In this document: positions 35,113 to 43,656 of the stretch, one piece after another
Layout of the letters: every line of letters begins with the position of its first letter
How positions within the stretch are numbered: the stretch's first letter is position 1
Source of the DNA: FEN-1219 sp963810755
GTDB lineage: Bacteria > Pseudomonadota > Gammaproteobacteria > Steroidobacterales > Rariloculaceae
Reading direction: 5' to 3'
Length of the DNA stretch: 64,000 nt
Assembly: GCA_963810755.1 (NCBI GenBank)
Contig: CAWEOP010000009.1
Location: 744,001 to 808,000, forward strand
The notes under the pieces: model-generated
The model's input: only the letters and a program-made list of their open reading frames with translations
Database searches by the model: none
What the model was told of the DNA's origin: nothing
Position numbers and translations under genes: made by a program

Positions 35113-37983
35113 TCAGCTTACTTTTTCTGGCGAACGACCGCGATTCAGGTAGCCGAGCTGCTCTTCCGTGAACTTCGCGAACTTCTGCTGCCAGTCGGAC
35201 AGCTTCGTCACCTTGGAGGCTTGAACCGCGGTTACCTTGTACTCGGGGCAGTTGGTGGCCCAGTCCGAGTTGTCGGTCGTGACCACGTTGGCGCCCGAGA
35301 ACGGATGATGGAACGTCGTGTAGACGACGCCCGGCTGAATGCGCTCGCTGATCACGGCTCGCAGCACGGTTTCACCGGCGCGGCTCTGCAAGCCGACCCA
35401 ATCGCCTGGCTCGATGCCACGCTGCTCCGCGTCGTGCGGGTGGATCTCGAGCACGTCCTCGTCATGCCACTGCATGTTCTCCGTGCGGCGCGTCTGCGCG
35501 CCGACGTTGTACTGGCTCAAGATTCGGCCGGTCGTGAGCAGCAGCGGGTACATGCGCGTCGTGACCTCGTCGGTCGGCACGTACGGAGTCACGCGGAACA
35601 GGCCCTTGCCGCGAACGAACTCGCCGATGTGCATCGTCGGCGTGCCGTTCTCGGCCTTGTCGTTGCACGGCCACTGGATGCTGCCGAGCTTGTCGAGCTT
35701 CTCGTAGCTCACGCCCGTGAACGTCGGCGTGAGGCGCGCGATCTCGTCCATGATCTCGCTCGGGTGCGAGTAGTTCATCGGGTAGCCGAGCGCGTTCGAC
35801 AGCTGCTGCGTGATTTCCCAGTCCTCGAGCCCCGCGAGCGGCTCCATCACCTTGCGGACCGGCGAGATGCGCCGCTCCGCGTTCGTGAACGTGCCGTTCT
35901 TCTCGAGGAACGACGAGCCGGGTAGGAACACGTGCGCGAACTTCGCGGTCTCGTTCAAGAACAGGTCCTGCACGATCATGCACTCGAGCGACGACAGCGC
36001 GTTCGTGACGTGATGCGTGTCGGGATCGGATTGCGCGACGTCCTCGCCCTGGACGTACAGCGCCTTGAATTGGCCCGCGACTGCTGCGTCGAACATGTTC
36101 GGGATCCGCATGCCCGGATGCTCCTGCAGCTCCACGCCCCATTCCTTGCCGAACAGCGCGCGCACCGCGGGATCGGACACGTGCCGGTAGCCCGGCAGCT
36201 CGTGCGGGAACGAGCCCATGTCGCACGAGCCTTGCACGTTGTTCTGGCCGCGCAGCGGGTTCACACCGACGCCTTCGCGCCCGATGTTGCCCGTGCACAT
36301 CGCGAGGTTCGCGATCGCGACGACCGTCGTCGAGCCCTGGCTGTGCTCCGTGACGCCGAGGCCGTAGTAGATCGCGGCATTCGGCACCGACGCGAACAAG
36401 CGCGCGGCACCGCGGACGGCTTCGGGATCGACACCCGTCTCTTCGGCCACGTTCTCAGGGGAATTCTGCGGATCGAGGATGAACTCGCGCCAGGCCTTGT
36501 ATGCCTCGACGTCGCAGCGCTCCTCGATGAACTTCGTCTTCTCGAGCCCCTCGGACACGATCGTATGCGCCATCGCGTTCACGATCGCGACGTTGGTGCC
36601 GGGGCGCAGCGGCAAGTAATACGACGCTTCGGTGTGCGGCGTGCGCACGAGGTCGATCTGCCGCGGGTCGACGACGATGAGCTTCGCGCCCTCGCGCAGG
36701 CGGCGCTTCATCTGCGACGCGAACACGGGATGCGCTGCGGTCGGGTTCGCGCCGATCACGAGCACTACGTCGGACTTCATCACCGAGTCGAACGCTTGCG
36801 TGCCGGCCGACTCGCCGAGCGTGGCCTTCAAACCGAAGCCCGTGGGCGAGTGACACACGCGCGCGCAGGTGTCGACGTTGTTGTTGCCGAACGCGGCGCG
36901 CACGAGCTTCTGCACGAGGTAGGTTTCTTCGTTCGAGCAGCGCGACGACGTGATGCCGCCGACCGAGCCCTTGCCGTACTTCGCCTGAATGCCCTTGATC
37001 TTGTTCGCGGTGAACGTGAACGCCTCGTCCCACGAGACTTCGCGCCATGGCTCGTGAATCGTCTCGCGGATCATGGGCTTCTTGATCCGGTCCTTGTGGG
37101 TCGCGTAGCCGAACGCGAACCGTCCTTTCACGCACGAGTGGCCGTGGTTCGCGTGGCCGTCCTTGTTCGGGACCATGCGCACGACTTCCTGACCCTTCAT
37201 CTCGGCGCGGAACGAGCAGCCGACGCCGCAGTACGCGCACGTCGTCACGACCGAATGCTCGGGCATGCCCTTCGCGATCAGCGAAGTCTCGGTGAGCGTG
37301 GCCGTCGGACACGCTTGCACGCACGCGCCGCACGACACGCATTCGGAATCGAGGAACGGCTGGTTCTGGCTCGGGCTCACCTTCGATTCGAAGCCGCGGC
37401 CTTGGATCGTGAGCGCGAACGTGCCCTGCACTTCTTCGCAGGCGCGCACGCAGCGCGAGCAAACGATGCACTTGCTAGGGTCGAACGTGAAATACGGGTT
37501 GCTCTCGTCCTTCTTAGCGTCGAGGTGGTTCTCGCCGGCGTAGCCGTAGCGAACCTCGCGCAGGCCGACTGCGCCCGCCATGTCCTGCAGCTCGCAGTCG
37601 CCGTTCACGGCGCACGTGAGGCAGTCGAGCGGGTGATCGGAGATGTAGAGCTCCATGACGTTGCGGCGCACGTCCGCGACGCGCTTGTTCTGTGTCGTGA
37701 CCTTCATGCCCGCGCGCGCCTCGGTGGTGCACGAGGCGGGCAAGCCCTTCATGCCCTCGATCTCGACGAGGCACAGGCGGCACGAGCCGAACGGCTCGAG
37801 GCTGTCGGTGGCGCAGAGCTTCGGGATGTTGGTGCCGGCGAGCGCGGCGGCGCGCAGGACCGTAGTACCCGCGGGAACCGTGACGTCGACGCCGTCGATC
37901 GCGAGCGTGATTTGCTCGGTCGATTCGCTCGGCGGTGTCCCCAGGTCTGCGGGGCGTCGATAGGACTCGTAAACCGTGCTCAT
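35113..37983 (-). CDS. fdsA: NAD-dependent formate dehydrogenase alpha subunit (Mo/W-bis-MGD)
   Basis: 956 residues. A NuoG-like N-terminus holds a [2Fe-2S] site (C57..C68xxC71..C85), a Cys-rich HDHPLDCLTC-type segment, two ferredoxin-type [4Fe-4S] motifs (CIVCSRC.RAC; CVSCGACVQAC) and the CAYCGVGC cluster next to the catalytic domain. The active-site cysteine is C377 in CARVCHSPTG (selenocysteine in E. coli FdhF), followed by the conserved His. The subunit oxidises formate to CO2 and passes electrons to FdsB. Its ATG overlaps the fdsB stop (ATGA). Confidence 0.95.
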   Translation of the reverse strand: MSTVYESYRRPADLGTPPSESTEQITLAIDGVDVTVPAGTTVLRAAALAGTNIPKLCATDSLEPFGSCRLCLVEIEGMKGLPASCTTEARAGMKVTTQNKRVADVRRNVMELYISDHPLDCLTCAVNGDCELQDMAGAVGLREVRYGYAGENHLDAKKDESNPYFTFDPSKCIVCSRCVRACEEVQGTFALTIQGRGFESKVSPSQNQPFLDSECVSCGACVQACPTATLTETSLIAKGMPEHSVVTTCAYCGVGCSFRAEMKGQEVVRMVPNKDGHANHGHSCVKGRFAFGYATHKDRIKKPMIRETIHEPWREVSWDEAFTFTANKIKGIQAKYGKGSVGGITSSRCSNEETYLVQKLVRAAFGNNNVDTCARVCHSPTGFGLKATLGESAGTQAFDSVMKSDVVLVIGANPTAAHPVFASQMKRRLREGAKLIVVDPRQIDLVRTPHTEASYYLPLRPGTNVAIVNAMAHTIVSEGLEKTKFIEERCDVEAYKAWREFILDPQNSPENVAEETGVDPEAVRGAARLFASVPNAAIYYGLGVTEHSQGSTTVVAIANLAMCTGNIGREGVGVNPLRGQNNVQGSCDMGSFPHELPGYRHVSDPAVRALFGKEWGVELQEHPGMRIPNMFDAAVAGQFKALYVQGEDVAQSDPDTHHVTNALSSLECMIVQDLFLNETAKFAHVFLPGSSFLEKNGTFTNAERRISPVRKVMEPLAGLEDWEITQQLSNALGYPMNYSHPSEIMDEIARLTPTFTGVSYEKLDKLGSIQWPCNDKAENGTPTMHIGEFVRGKGLFRVTPYVPTDEVTTRMYPLLLTTGRILSQYNVGAQTRRTENMQWHDEDVLEIHPHDAEQRGIEPGDWVGLQSRAGETVLRAVISERIQPGVVYTTFHHPFSGANVVTTDNSDWATNCPEYKVTAVQASKVTKLSDWQQKFAKFTEEQLGYLNRGRSPEKVS

Positions 37984-39575
37984 AGTGCTTGCTCCGCCGC
38001 GCGGCGATCCGTTGCCTTAGCTGCCGAAGGGGGTTGCGACTTGAGGCCCTCGGGGAAATGCTTCAAGACGCTCAGGACCGGGAATGGCGCCATCCCGCCG
38101 AGAGCGCATAGGGACCCGCTGACCATGGTTTCGCACAATTCCTTCAATAATGCCAGGTTAGAGCTCTCGTTCACGCCGCCTCTAATTCTATCGATGACTT
38201 CGACCCCGCGCACGGCCCCGATGCGGCAAGGGGTGCATTTTCCGCACGATTCGATGGCGCAGAACTCCATCGCGAACCGTGCCATCTCGCCCATGTCCAC
38301 GGTGTCGTCGAACACCACGAGGCCGCCGTGGCCGACCATGGCGCCGACCGCGGCGAACTGCTCGTAGTCGAACGGCGTGTCGAACTGCGACGGGTGGACA
38401 TAAGCGCCGAGCGGCCCGCCGGCCTGCACGGCCGCGATCGGGCGGCCGGTGGCGCTGCCACCCCCGAAGTCGTAGAGGATCTCGCGCAGCGGCGGACCGA
38501 ACGGGATCTCGATGAGCCCGCCGCGCTTGACGTTGCCGGCGAGCTGGATCGTGAGCGTGCCGCGCGAGCGCCCGACTCCATAATTCTTGTAGAACGCGGC
38601 GCCTCGGTCGAGGACGATCGGCACGCTCGCGAGCGAGATCACGTTGTTGATGATCGTGGGCTTGCCGAACAGGCCTTTGATCGCGGGCAGCGGCGGCCGG
38701 TAGCGGACCATCCCGCGCTTGCCTTCGAGGCTCTCTAACAGCGAAGTCTCCTCGCCGCAGATATAGGCGCCCGCGGCTTCGCGGACCTCGAGGTGGAAGC
38801 TGCCCTTGCCGCCCTGGATCCGCTCGCCGAGGAAACCAGCCGCCGTCGCGCGCTCCACGGCCTCACGCATCGTGCGGATCGCCTGCGGGTACTCGCAGCG
38901 GACGTAGACGAAGCCGCGCGTGGCGCCGACCGCGAGTCCCGCGATCGTCATGCCCTCGATCAGCACGTACGGGTCGCTCTCCATGATCATGCGATCCGCG
39001 AACGTGCCCGAGTCGCCCTCGTCCGCGTTGCAGACGACGTATTTCTGGTCGGCCGGTGCGCCGAGCACCGTCTTCCATTTGATGCCCGTCGGGAATGCGG
39101 CACCGCCGCGGCCACGCAGCCCCGAATCGGTGACGGCCGCGACGATTTGCTCGCCGCTCATCTTCAGCGCATTCGCAAGACCTCGGTAGCCGCCCTGTGC
39201 GCGATAGTCCTCGAGCGACACGGGATCGATGATGCCTACGCGCGCGAACGTGAGCCGCGTCTGCTTCGCGAGGTACTCGATCTTCTCGGTCGGACCGAGC
39301 GCGAGCTTGTGCTGCGCGCCGTCGAGAAACTTCGCGGCGAACAGCTCGGGGACGTCGCCCGGAGTCACGGGGCCGTACGCGTGGCGAACACCACCGATCT
39401 CGACCTCGAGCAGCGGCTCGAGCCAATAGAGGCCGCGCGAGCCGTTGCGGACGATCTCGATCGAGACACCGCGCTTCTTCGCTTCGGCGGTGACGGCTGC
39501 GGCGACTTGGTCGGCGCCGAGCGAGCGAGCGGTGGTATCGGACGGGACGAAGACTTTCACGGAGGAATTGGGCAT
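37980..39575 (-). CDS. fdsB: NAD-dependent formate dehydrogenase beta subunit (NuoF-like)
   Basis: 531 residues from the ATG at 39575, 4 bp after the fdsG stop; a TTG four codons earlier would overlap it. A thioredoxin-like [2Fe-2S]-type N-terminal domain (~1-120) precedes the NuoF module: GLRGRGGAAFPTGIKW (FMN/NADH site), NADEGDSGTFADR, GAYICGEETSLLESLEGKRG and the [4Fe-4S] motif ESCGKCTPCRIG. It transfers electrons to NAD+. Confidence 0.94.
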   Translation of the reverse strand: MPNSSVKVFVPSDTTARSLGADQVAAAVTAEAKKRGVSIEIVRNGSRGLYWLEPLLEVEIGGVRHAYGPVTPGDVPELFAAKFLDGAQHKLALGPTEKIEYLAKQTRLTFARVGIIDPVSLEDYRAQGGYRGLANALKMSGEQIVAAVTDSGLRGRGGAAFPTGIKWKTVLGAPADQKYVVCNADEGDSGTFADRMIMESDPYVLIEGMTIAGLAVGATRGFVYVRCEYPQAIRTMREAVERATAAGFLGERIQGGKGSFHLEVREAAGAYICGEETSLLESLEGKRGMVRYRPPLPAIKGLFGKPTIINNVISLASVPIVLDRGAAFYKNYGVGRSRGTLTIQLAGNVKRGGLIEIPFGPPLREILYDFGGGSATGRPIAAVQAGGPLGAYVHPSQFDTPFDYEQFAAVGAMVGHGGLVVFDDTVDMGEMARFAMEFCAIESCGKCTPCRIGAVRGVEVIDRIRGGVNESSNLALLKELCETMVSGSLCALGGMAPFPVLSVLKHFPEGLKSQPPSAAKATDRRAAEQAL

Positions 39576-39579
39576 GGGA

Positions 39580-40041
39580 TCAACCAACGATCTCGTCGAT
39601 GCGTTCGGGCGTCACACGCCCATAGACGGTCTCGTCGACCATCACCGCGGGTGAGCACGCGCAATTGCCGAGGCAATAGACGGGCTCGAGGCTGAATCGG
39701 CCGTCGGCTGTCGTCTCGTGAAAGTCCACGCCGAGCTTCTTGCGCACGTATTGCTCGAGCTGCCGAGAGCCCATCGACTGACACGCCTCGGCTCGGCACA
39801 GGTACAGCGTGTGCTTGCCGGACGGATGAGTGCGGAAGAAGTGGTAGAACGTGACGACACCGTGAACCTCCGCCCGCGAGAGGTTCAGCACCTCGGCGAC
39901 GATGCCGACGGCGGTTTCCGGCACGTAGCCGAGCTCGTCCTGGATCGAATGCAGAATCGGCAGCAGCGCGCCGGGCTCGGCGGCCTTGGCCTCGGCAAGG
40001 CGGCGGACTGTCGTGTCCTGTTGGGGCTCTGCGCTCTTCAC
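39580..40041 (-). CDS. fdsG: NAD-dependent formate dehydrogenase gamma subunit (NuoE-like)
   Basis: 153 residues from a GTG at 40041, preferred because AAGGA lies about 10 nt upstream and the length fits FdsG; the frame is open to 40161. It has ILHSIQDELGYVP and the [2Fe-2S] cysteines in CRAEACQSMG and CLGNCACSP. FdsG and FdsB form the NADH-reacting module. It is the first gene of the fds operon. Confidence 0.92.
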   Translation of the reverse strand: MKSAEPQQDTTVRRLAEAKAAEPGALLPILHSIQDELGYVPETAVGIVAEVLNLSRAEVHGVVTFYHFFRTHPSGKHTLYLCRAEACQSMGSRQLEQYVRKKLGVDFHETTADGRFSLEPVYCLGNCACSPAVMVDETVYGRVTPERIDEIVG

Positions 40042-40086
40042 AGGCGGCGCATCCTTCGATTTTGGGTGAAAGGGCCGGGAATTATA

Positions 40087-40106
40087 CCCGGTCCACGCGG
40101 ACCGGG
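40087..40106. promoter_or_regulatory. Perfect 8-bp inverted repeat upstream of fdsG
   Basis: CCCGGTCC (40087-40094) and GGACCGGG (40099-40106) pair perfectly around ACGC. It lies 46 bp upstream of the chosen fdsG start in the divergent region. It could be an operator for the fds operon or a leader hairpin; I do not recognise the protein that would bind it. Confidence 0.35.
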
Positions 40107-40297
40107 CTGATCGGATCAACGCCGCGGCTTGACCCTGCTCTCGGTTCGCGAACGGCGCCAAGTCGCCTTCGACGCGGCGCGTGCCGACGCAGGCGTAGAA
40201 CCCTTCCCGACGAGGCTCGGCAGGTAGGTACTGTCACCAATATGCTGGCCCCCGATCGCGAAAAAGCCGCTTGGGATTGACGGCTCTTCCACTTTAT

Positions 40298-40313
40298 TGG
40301 ACATTTGTGTCCA
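40298..40313. promoter_or_regulatory. Palindrome TGGACA-TTTG-TGTCCA abutting the XRE-cupin start codon
   Basis: Exact 6-bp arms around TTTG, ending 2 bp before the ATG at 40316. The position covers the place for a ribosome-binding site or transcription start, so binding by the encoded HTH protein would block its own expression. A weak promoter (TTGACG at 40277-40282, GACATT at 40300-40305, 17-bp spacer) would start transcription next to the ATG. Regulatory role inferred. Confidence 0.5.
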
Positions 40314-40315
40314 GT

Positions 40316-40912
40316 ATGAAGGAAGGCACGGCCGACGACATCAATGCGCGGATCGCCGCGCGCGTGCGCGGGCTGCGCGCCGGCCTTCGTATGAGCCTCG
40401 ATGCGCTGGCGGCGAAGTCCACCGTGAGCCGCTCGATGATCTCTCTGATAGAGCGCGGCGAAAGCAGCGCGTCCGCCGTGGTGCTCGACAAGGTCGCTAC
40501 GGGCCTCGGCGTGCCGCTCGCGGCGCTATTCGACGACTCGTCCGCGCCGCGCAGTCCCGTGTCGCGGCGCGCCGACCGCACTGCGTGGCGCGACCCCCAG
40601 TCGGGCTACGTGCGCCGCAACATCTCCCCTCCGGGCTTCCCGTCGCCGCTCGAGATCGTCGACGTGGAGCTGCCGGCGGGCGCCCGCGTCGCGTACGAGA
40701 CTGGCGCACGCGACGTGCGGCTGCACCAGCAGATCTGGGTTCGGGAGGGCAACATCGAGGTGACCGTGGGCAGCGTCACGCACCGGCTTGCCGTTGACGA
40801 CTGCCTCGCGATGCAGCTCGACGCACCGACGGCATTCCGCAACCGCACACGCAAACCCGCGCGCTACGTGGTCGTCATCGCGGCCGAGCGCGCGCGCGCG
40901 GCGAGGAGATGA
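40316..40912 (+). CDS. XRE-type HTH regulator with C-terminal cupin domain
   Basis: 198 residues. An N-terminal helix-turn-helix (~8-65) has IAARVRGLRAGLRMSLDALA and STVSRSMISLIERGESSAS; a RmlC-like cupin (~100-190) has ELPAGARVAYE, HQQIWVREGNIEVTVG and LAVDDCLAMQ. Such proteins sense a small ligand in the cupin pocket. It is the first gene of a three-gene unit with two acetyltransferases (ATGA overlap) and is divergent from fds, so it could regulate either side. No clear Shine-Dalgarno precedes the ATG. Confidence 0.9.
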   Translation: MKEGTADDINARIAARVRGLRAGLRMSLDALAAKSTVSRSMISLIERGESSASAVVLDKVATGLGVPLAALFDDSSAPRSPVSRRADRTAWRDPQSGYVRRNISPPGFPSPLEIVDVELPAGARVAYETGARDVRLHQQIWVREGNIEVTVGSVTHRLAVDDCLAMQLDAPTAFRNRTRKPARYVVVIAAERARAARR

Positions 40913-41439
40913 GCGTGCCGCGCGCCGCGCGAATCCGCCGCCTCGAGCCGCTCGGCGAACGCGACATCCGGGGGCTCTGCGACGTGCTCATCGACTGCGT
41001 GGAGGGCGGAGCGTCCGTGAGCTTCATGCTGCCCATGAGCCGCGCGAAGGCGGAAGCGTTTTGGCGCGACGCGGCGGCGAGCGTCGCGCGCGGCGAGCGC
41101 GTCGTGCTCGCTGCCGAGGACGAAACGGGGATCGTCGGCACGGTCCAAGTGATCTGGGCGGGGCCGGAGAATCAGCCCCATCGCGGCGATCTTGCGAAGA
41201 TGCTCGTACACCGGCGTTCACGGCGCCGCGGCATCGGCGCAGCGCTGCTCGACAGCGCGGAGCGCGCCGCGCGCGACGCGGGCAAAACCCTACTCGTGCT
41301 CGACACGGCCAGCGACGACGCCGAGCGCTTGTACGCGCGGCACGGCTGGCGGCCCGTGGGAGAGATCCCCCGCTACGCGCTCTGGCCGGACGGCTCGCCG
41401 TGCGCGACCCGAGTATTCTTCAAAGAGCTCGACGTATGA
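40909..41439 (+). CDS. GNAT-family N-acetyltransferase
   Basis: 176 residues with the GNAT core: beta4 ETGIVGTVQVIW, acetyl-CoA loop MLVHRRSRRRGIGAALLD (R/Q-x-x-G-x-G/A type) and beta6-alpha4 LLVLDTASDDAERLYARHGWRPVGEIPRYAL. The last segment is typical of acetyltransferases acting on small amines or amino acids. Its ATG overlaps the regulator stop by 4 bp (ATGA), indicating translational coupling. The substrate is unknown. Confidence 0.88.
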   Translation: MSVPRAARIRRLEPLGERDIRGLCDVLIDCVEGGASVSFMLPMSRAKAEAFWRDAAASVARGERVVLAAEDETGIVGTVQVIWAGPENQPHRGDLAKMLVHRRSRRRGIGAALLDSAERAARDAGKTLLVLDTASDDAERLYARHGWRPVGEIPRYALWPDGSPCATRVFFKELDV

Positions 41440-41462
41440 CACGGCTGGGGGGCCGCTTAGCC

Positions 41463-41984
41463 ATGCAGATCGTCCCATGCACGTACGAAGCCCACGCGGC
41501 CGGGATCCTCGCGATACTCAACGACGTGATCGCCACATCGACCGCGTTGTTCGACTACGAGCCGCGGTCGCCGGAAAGCATGATCGAGTGGTTCCGCGTG
41601 AAACGATCGCACGCGTATCCCGTGATCGGCGCCTGTGCTGCCGATGGCGCCCTGCTTGGCTTCGCGACCTACGGCGCATTTCGCTCCTGGCCCGCTTACA
41701 AGTACTCGATCGAGCACTCCGTCTATGTGCATCGGCATCACCGGGGCCAGGGCGTCGGACGCGCGCTCGTCTCGCGGCTGATCGAGCTCGCCGAGCAGCA
41801 GCAGTATCACGCGCTGATCGCGGGCATCGACGCTGCCAACTCCGCGAGCATCGCGCTGCACGAGACTCTCGGGTTCGTGCATGCGGGCACGATCAAACAA
41901 GCTGGATTCAAGTTCGGCGGCTGGCTCGATCTCGTCTTCTATCAGCGGCTGCTCGCGACCCCGCACGCGCCGATCGACGGTTGA
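41463..41984 (+). CDS. Phosphinothricin/methionine-sulfone-type N-acetyltransferase (GNAT)
   Basis: 173 residues starting MQIVPCTYEAHAAGILAILND, with YGAFRSWPAYKYSIEHSVYVH, the acetyl-CoA motif HRGQGVGRALVSRL and the C-terminal SIALHETLGFVHAGTIKQAGFKFGGWLDLVFYQ, the signature of the PAT/MnaT/YncA group that acetylates amino-acid analogues. An in-frame ATG at 41436 overlaps the preceding stop (ATGA) and is an alternative start. It forms a unit with the XRE-cupin regulator, which may respond to the same compound (inference). Confidence 0.9.
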   Translation: MQIVPCTYEAHAAGILAILNDVIATSTALFDYEPRSPESMIEWFRVKRSHAYPVIGACAADGALLGFATYGAFRSWPAYKYSIEHSVYVHRHHRGQGVGRALVSRLIELAEQQQYHALIAGIDAANSASIALHETLGFVHAGTIKQAGFKFGGWLDLVFYQRLLATPHAPIDG

Positions 41985-42103
41985 GGCTCGCCGGACGCTG
42001 CGCGCCGGATTGAGATTCCCGCCGCCGCTGCGGTCCGCGCAACAACCTGAACGGACTCTCGTTACGACCACATTCTAAACAGGTGATTCTTAAGCGTTTG
42101 TCA

Positions 42104-42151
42104 TATAATCCCGCGCCGTGGGGAGAGTGTGGCTGAGCACACAGCGCTGTG
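42104..42151 (+). promoter_or_regulatory. Candidate promoter and leader palindrome of the HMG-CoA synthase gene
   Basis: A perfect TATAAT (42104-42109) lies about 75 bp upstream of the ATG; no good -35 is visible at 16-18 bp, so an activator or alternative sigma context is possible. The palindrome CACAGCGCTGTG (42140-42151) lies in the presumed leader. GGGAG before the ATG at 42185 is the ribosome-binding site. Roles are inferred. Confidence 0.4.
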
Positions 42152-42184
42152 CGCGGGCGGGTTAACCGGAGTTTCGGGAGTTGT

Positions 42185-43648
42185 ATGACCCAGCAAGTTG
42201 GTATCAGTGGTTTTGCCGTCTACGTGCCGCCCTATCGCGTGGACCTCGAATCTTGGTGCCAATGGACGAATAACGCCTGGGACAAGACCCGCGCCGTCGT
42301 CGGGCACAGCTTTCGGATGCGGGGCCCGGCGCAGAGCGTCTATACCATGGCGGCGACCGCCGTCATGCGGCTCATCGAACAGTACGATATCGACCCGAGC
42401 CGCGTCGGCTTTCTCGGCCTCGGCACCGAGTCGAGCACCGACAATTCCGCCGGCGCCGTGATCGTCAAAGGCATGCTCGACGAGGGGCTCAAAGCTCGCG
42501 GGCTGCCCACCCTGAATCGCCATTGTGAAGTCCCCGAGGTGAAGCACGCGTGTCTCGGGGGCGTCTATGCGTTGAAGCACGCGCTACGCTACCTGGCGCT
42601 CGAGACCGAGGATCGCTGTGCGATCGTCGTCAGCGCCGACATCGCCGAATACGCGCGCGGTAGCTCCGGAGAGCCCACCCAAGGGGCGGGCGCCGTGGCG
42701 ATGCTCGTGGAGCGCAACCCGACGCTCCTCACCGTGCACCTGGAGCACATCGGCAGCGCGTCCTCGTATCGCGCCGTGGACTTCCGCAAGCCGGTGCTGC
42801 GCAACATCCTGCGCGGCAAGCTCAACTGCCACTTTCAAGATCTGCCGGTCTTCAACGGCAAGTATTCGACGACCTGCTACGTCGACGAGACGATCCACGC
42901 GCTCAACGACATGACGCGCCGGATGGGCCGCGACGCGGCGACTTACTACCGCGAGCTCGCTGCCACCTTCATGCATCGGCCGTATCACCGCATGCCGGAG
43001 ACGTCGTTCGCGATGAGCTACTTGTTCGCGCTCGCGCAAGACGGCCAAGCCGGTCTCGACGAGCTCGAAAAGAACTGCGGGCGCGCGAAGCTGCCGCTCG
43101 CCGACGTGCTCGCGGAGATGCGCTCGAAGCCCGACATTCTGCAATTCGTGAAAGACGGCAACATCGACGCCGAGGCTTATCCGCTCACCATCCAAGTCGC
43201 GAAGGAATTCCGCAGCAGCCCCGAGTTCGGCGCACTGGTCGCGGCCAAGATGTCGCTCGGGTCGGAAGCGATGAAGGACATCGGGAACGTTTATTGCGCC
43301 GCGCTGCCCGCATGGATGGCGGCGGGCATCGAAGACGCCTACGAACGCGGCGTAGACCTGACGGGCGGCAAGGTTCTCGCCATCGGCTATGGCAGCGGCG
43401 ACGCTGCCGAGGCGATTCCGATGACCGTCGCACCGACTTGGGCTTCGGCGGCCGCGAAAATCGGCTTCCAGGCCGCGCTCGATCCGTATCAGGACCTGAC
43501 GCAGGCCCAATACGAGAACCTGCACGACACCGGCAATGCGCTCGGCCTGTCCGACCCGGAGGACGGGTTCGTGATTCAGTCGATCGGCAGCAGCGCGAAT
43601 CCGAACTTCAGCGACGAGGGTGTCGAGTACTACCGCTTCGTGCGCTGA
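42185..43648 (+). CDS. mvaS: Hydroxymethylglutaryl-CoA synthase family protein
   Basis: 487 residues of the thiolase superfamily: VGISGFAVYVPPYRVDL, GLGTESSTDNSAGA, the catalytic Cys in EVPEVKHACLGGVYALKHAL, IVVSADIAEYARGSSGEPTQGAGAVAMLV and the His region HRPYHRMPETSFAMSY. It condenses acetyl-CoA with acetoacetyl-CoA to HMG-CoA, the entry of the mevalonate pathway. It lies convergent to the minus-strand hopanoid/mevalonate genes (8-bp gap). GGGAG 7 nt upstream fixes the start. It is longer than many bacterial MvaS proteins (~390 aa). Confidence 0.9.
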   Translation: MTQQVGISGFAVYVPPYRVDLESWCQWTNNAWDKTRAVVGHSFRMRGPAQSVYTMAATAVMRLIEQYDIDPSRVGFLGLGTESSTDNSAGAVIVKGMLDEGLKARGLPTLNRHCEVPEVKHACLGGVYALKHALRYLALETEDRCAIVVSADIAEYARGSSGEPTQGAGAVAMLVERNPTLLTVHLEHIGSASSYRAVDFRKPVLRNILRGKLNCHFQDLPVFNGKYSTTCYVDETIHALNDMTRRMGRDAATYYRELAATFMHRPYHRMPETSFAMSYLFALAQDGQAGLDELEKNCGRAKLPLADVLAEMRSKPDILQFVKDGNIDAEAYPLTIQVAKEFRSSPEFGALVAAKMSLGSEAMKDIGNVYCAALPAWMAAGIEDAYERGVDLTGGKVLAIGYGSGDAAEAIPMTVAPTWASAAAKIGFQAALDPYQDLTQAQYENLHDTGNALGLSDPEDGFVIQSIGSSANPNFSDEGVEYYRFVR

Positions 43649-43656
43649 CGCGCGCC

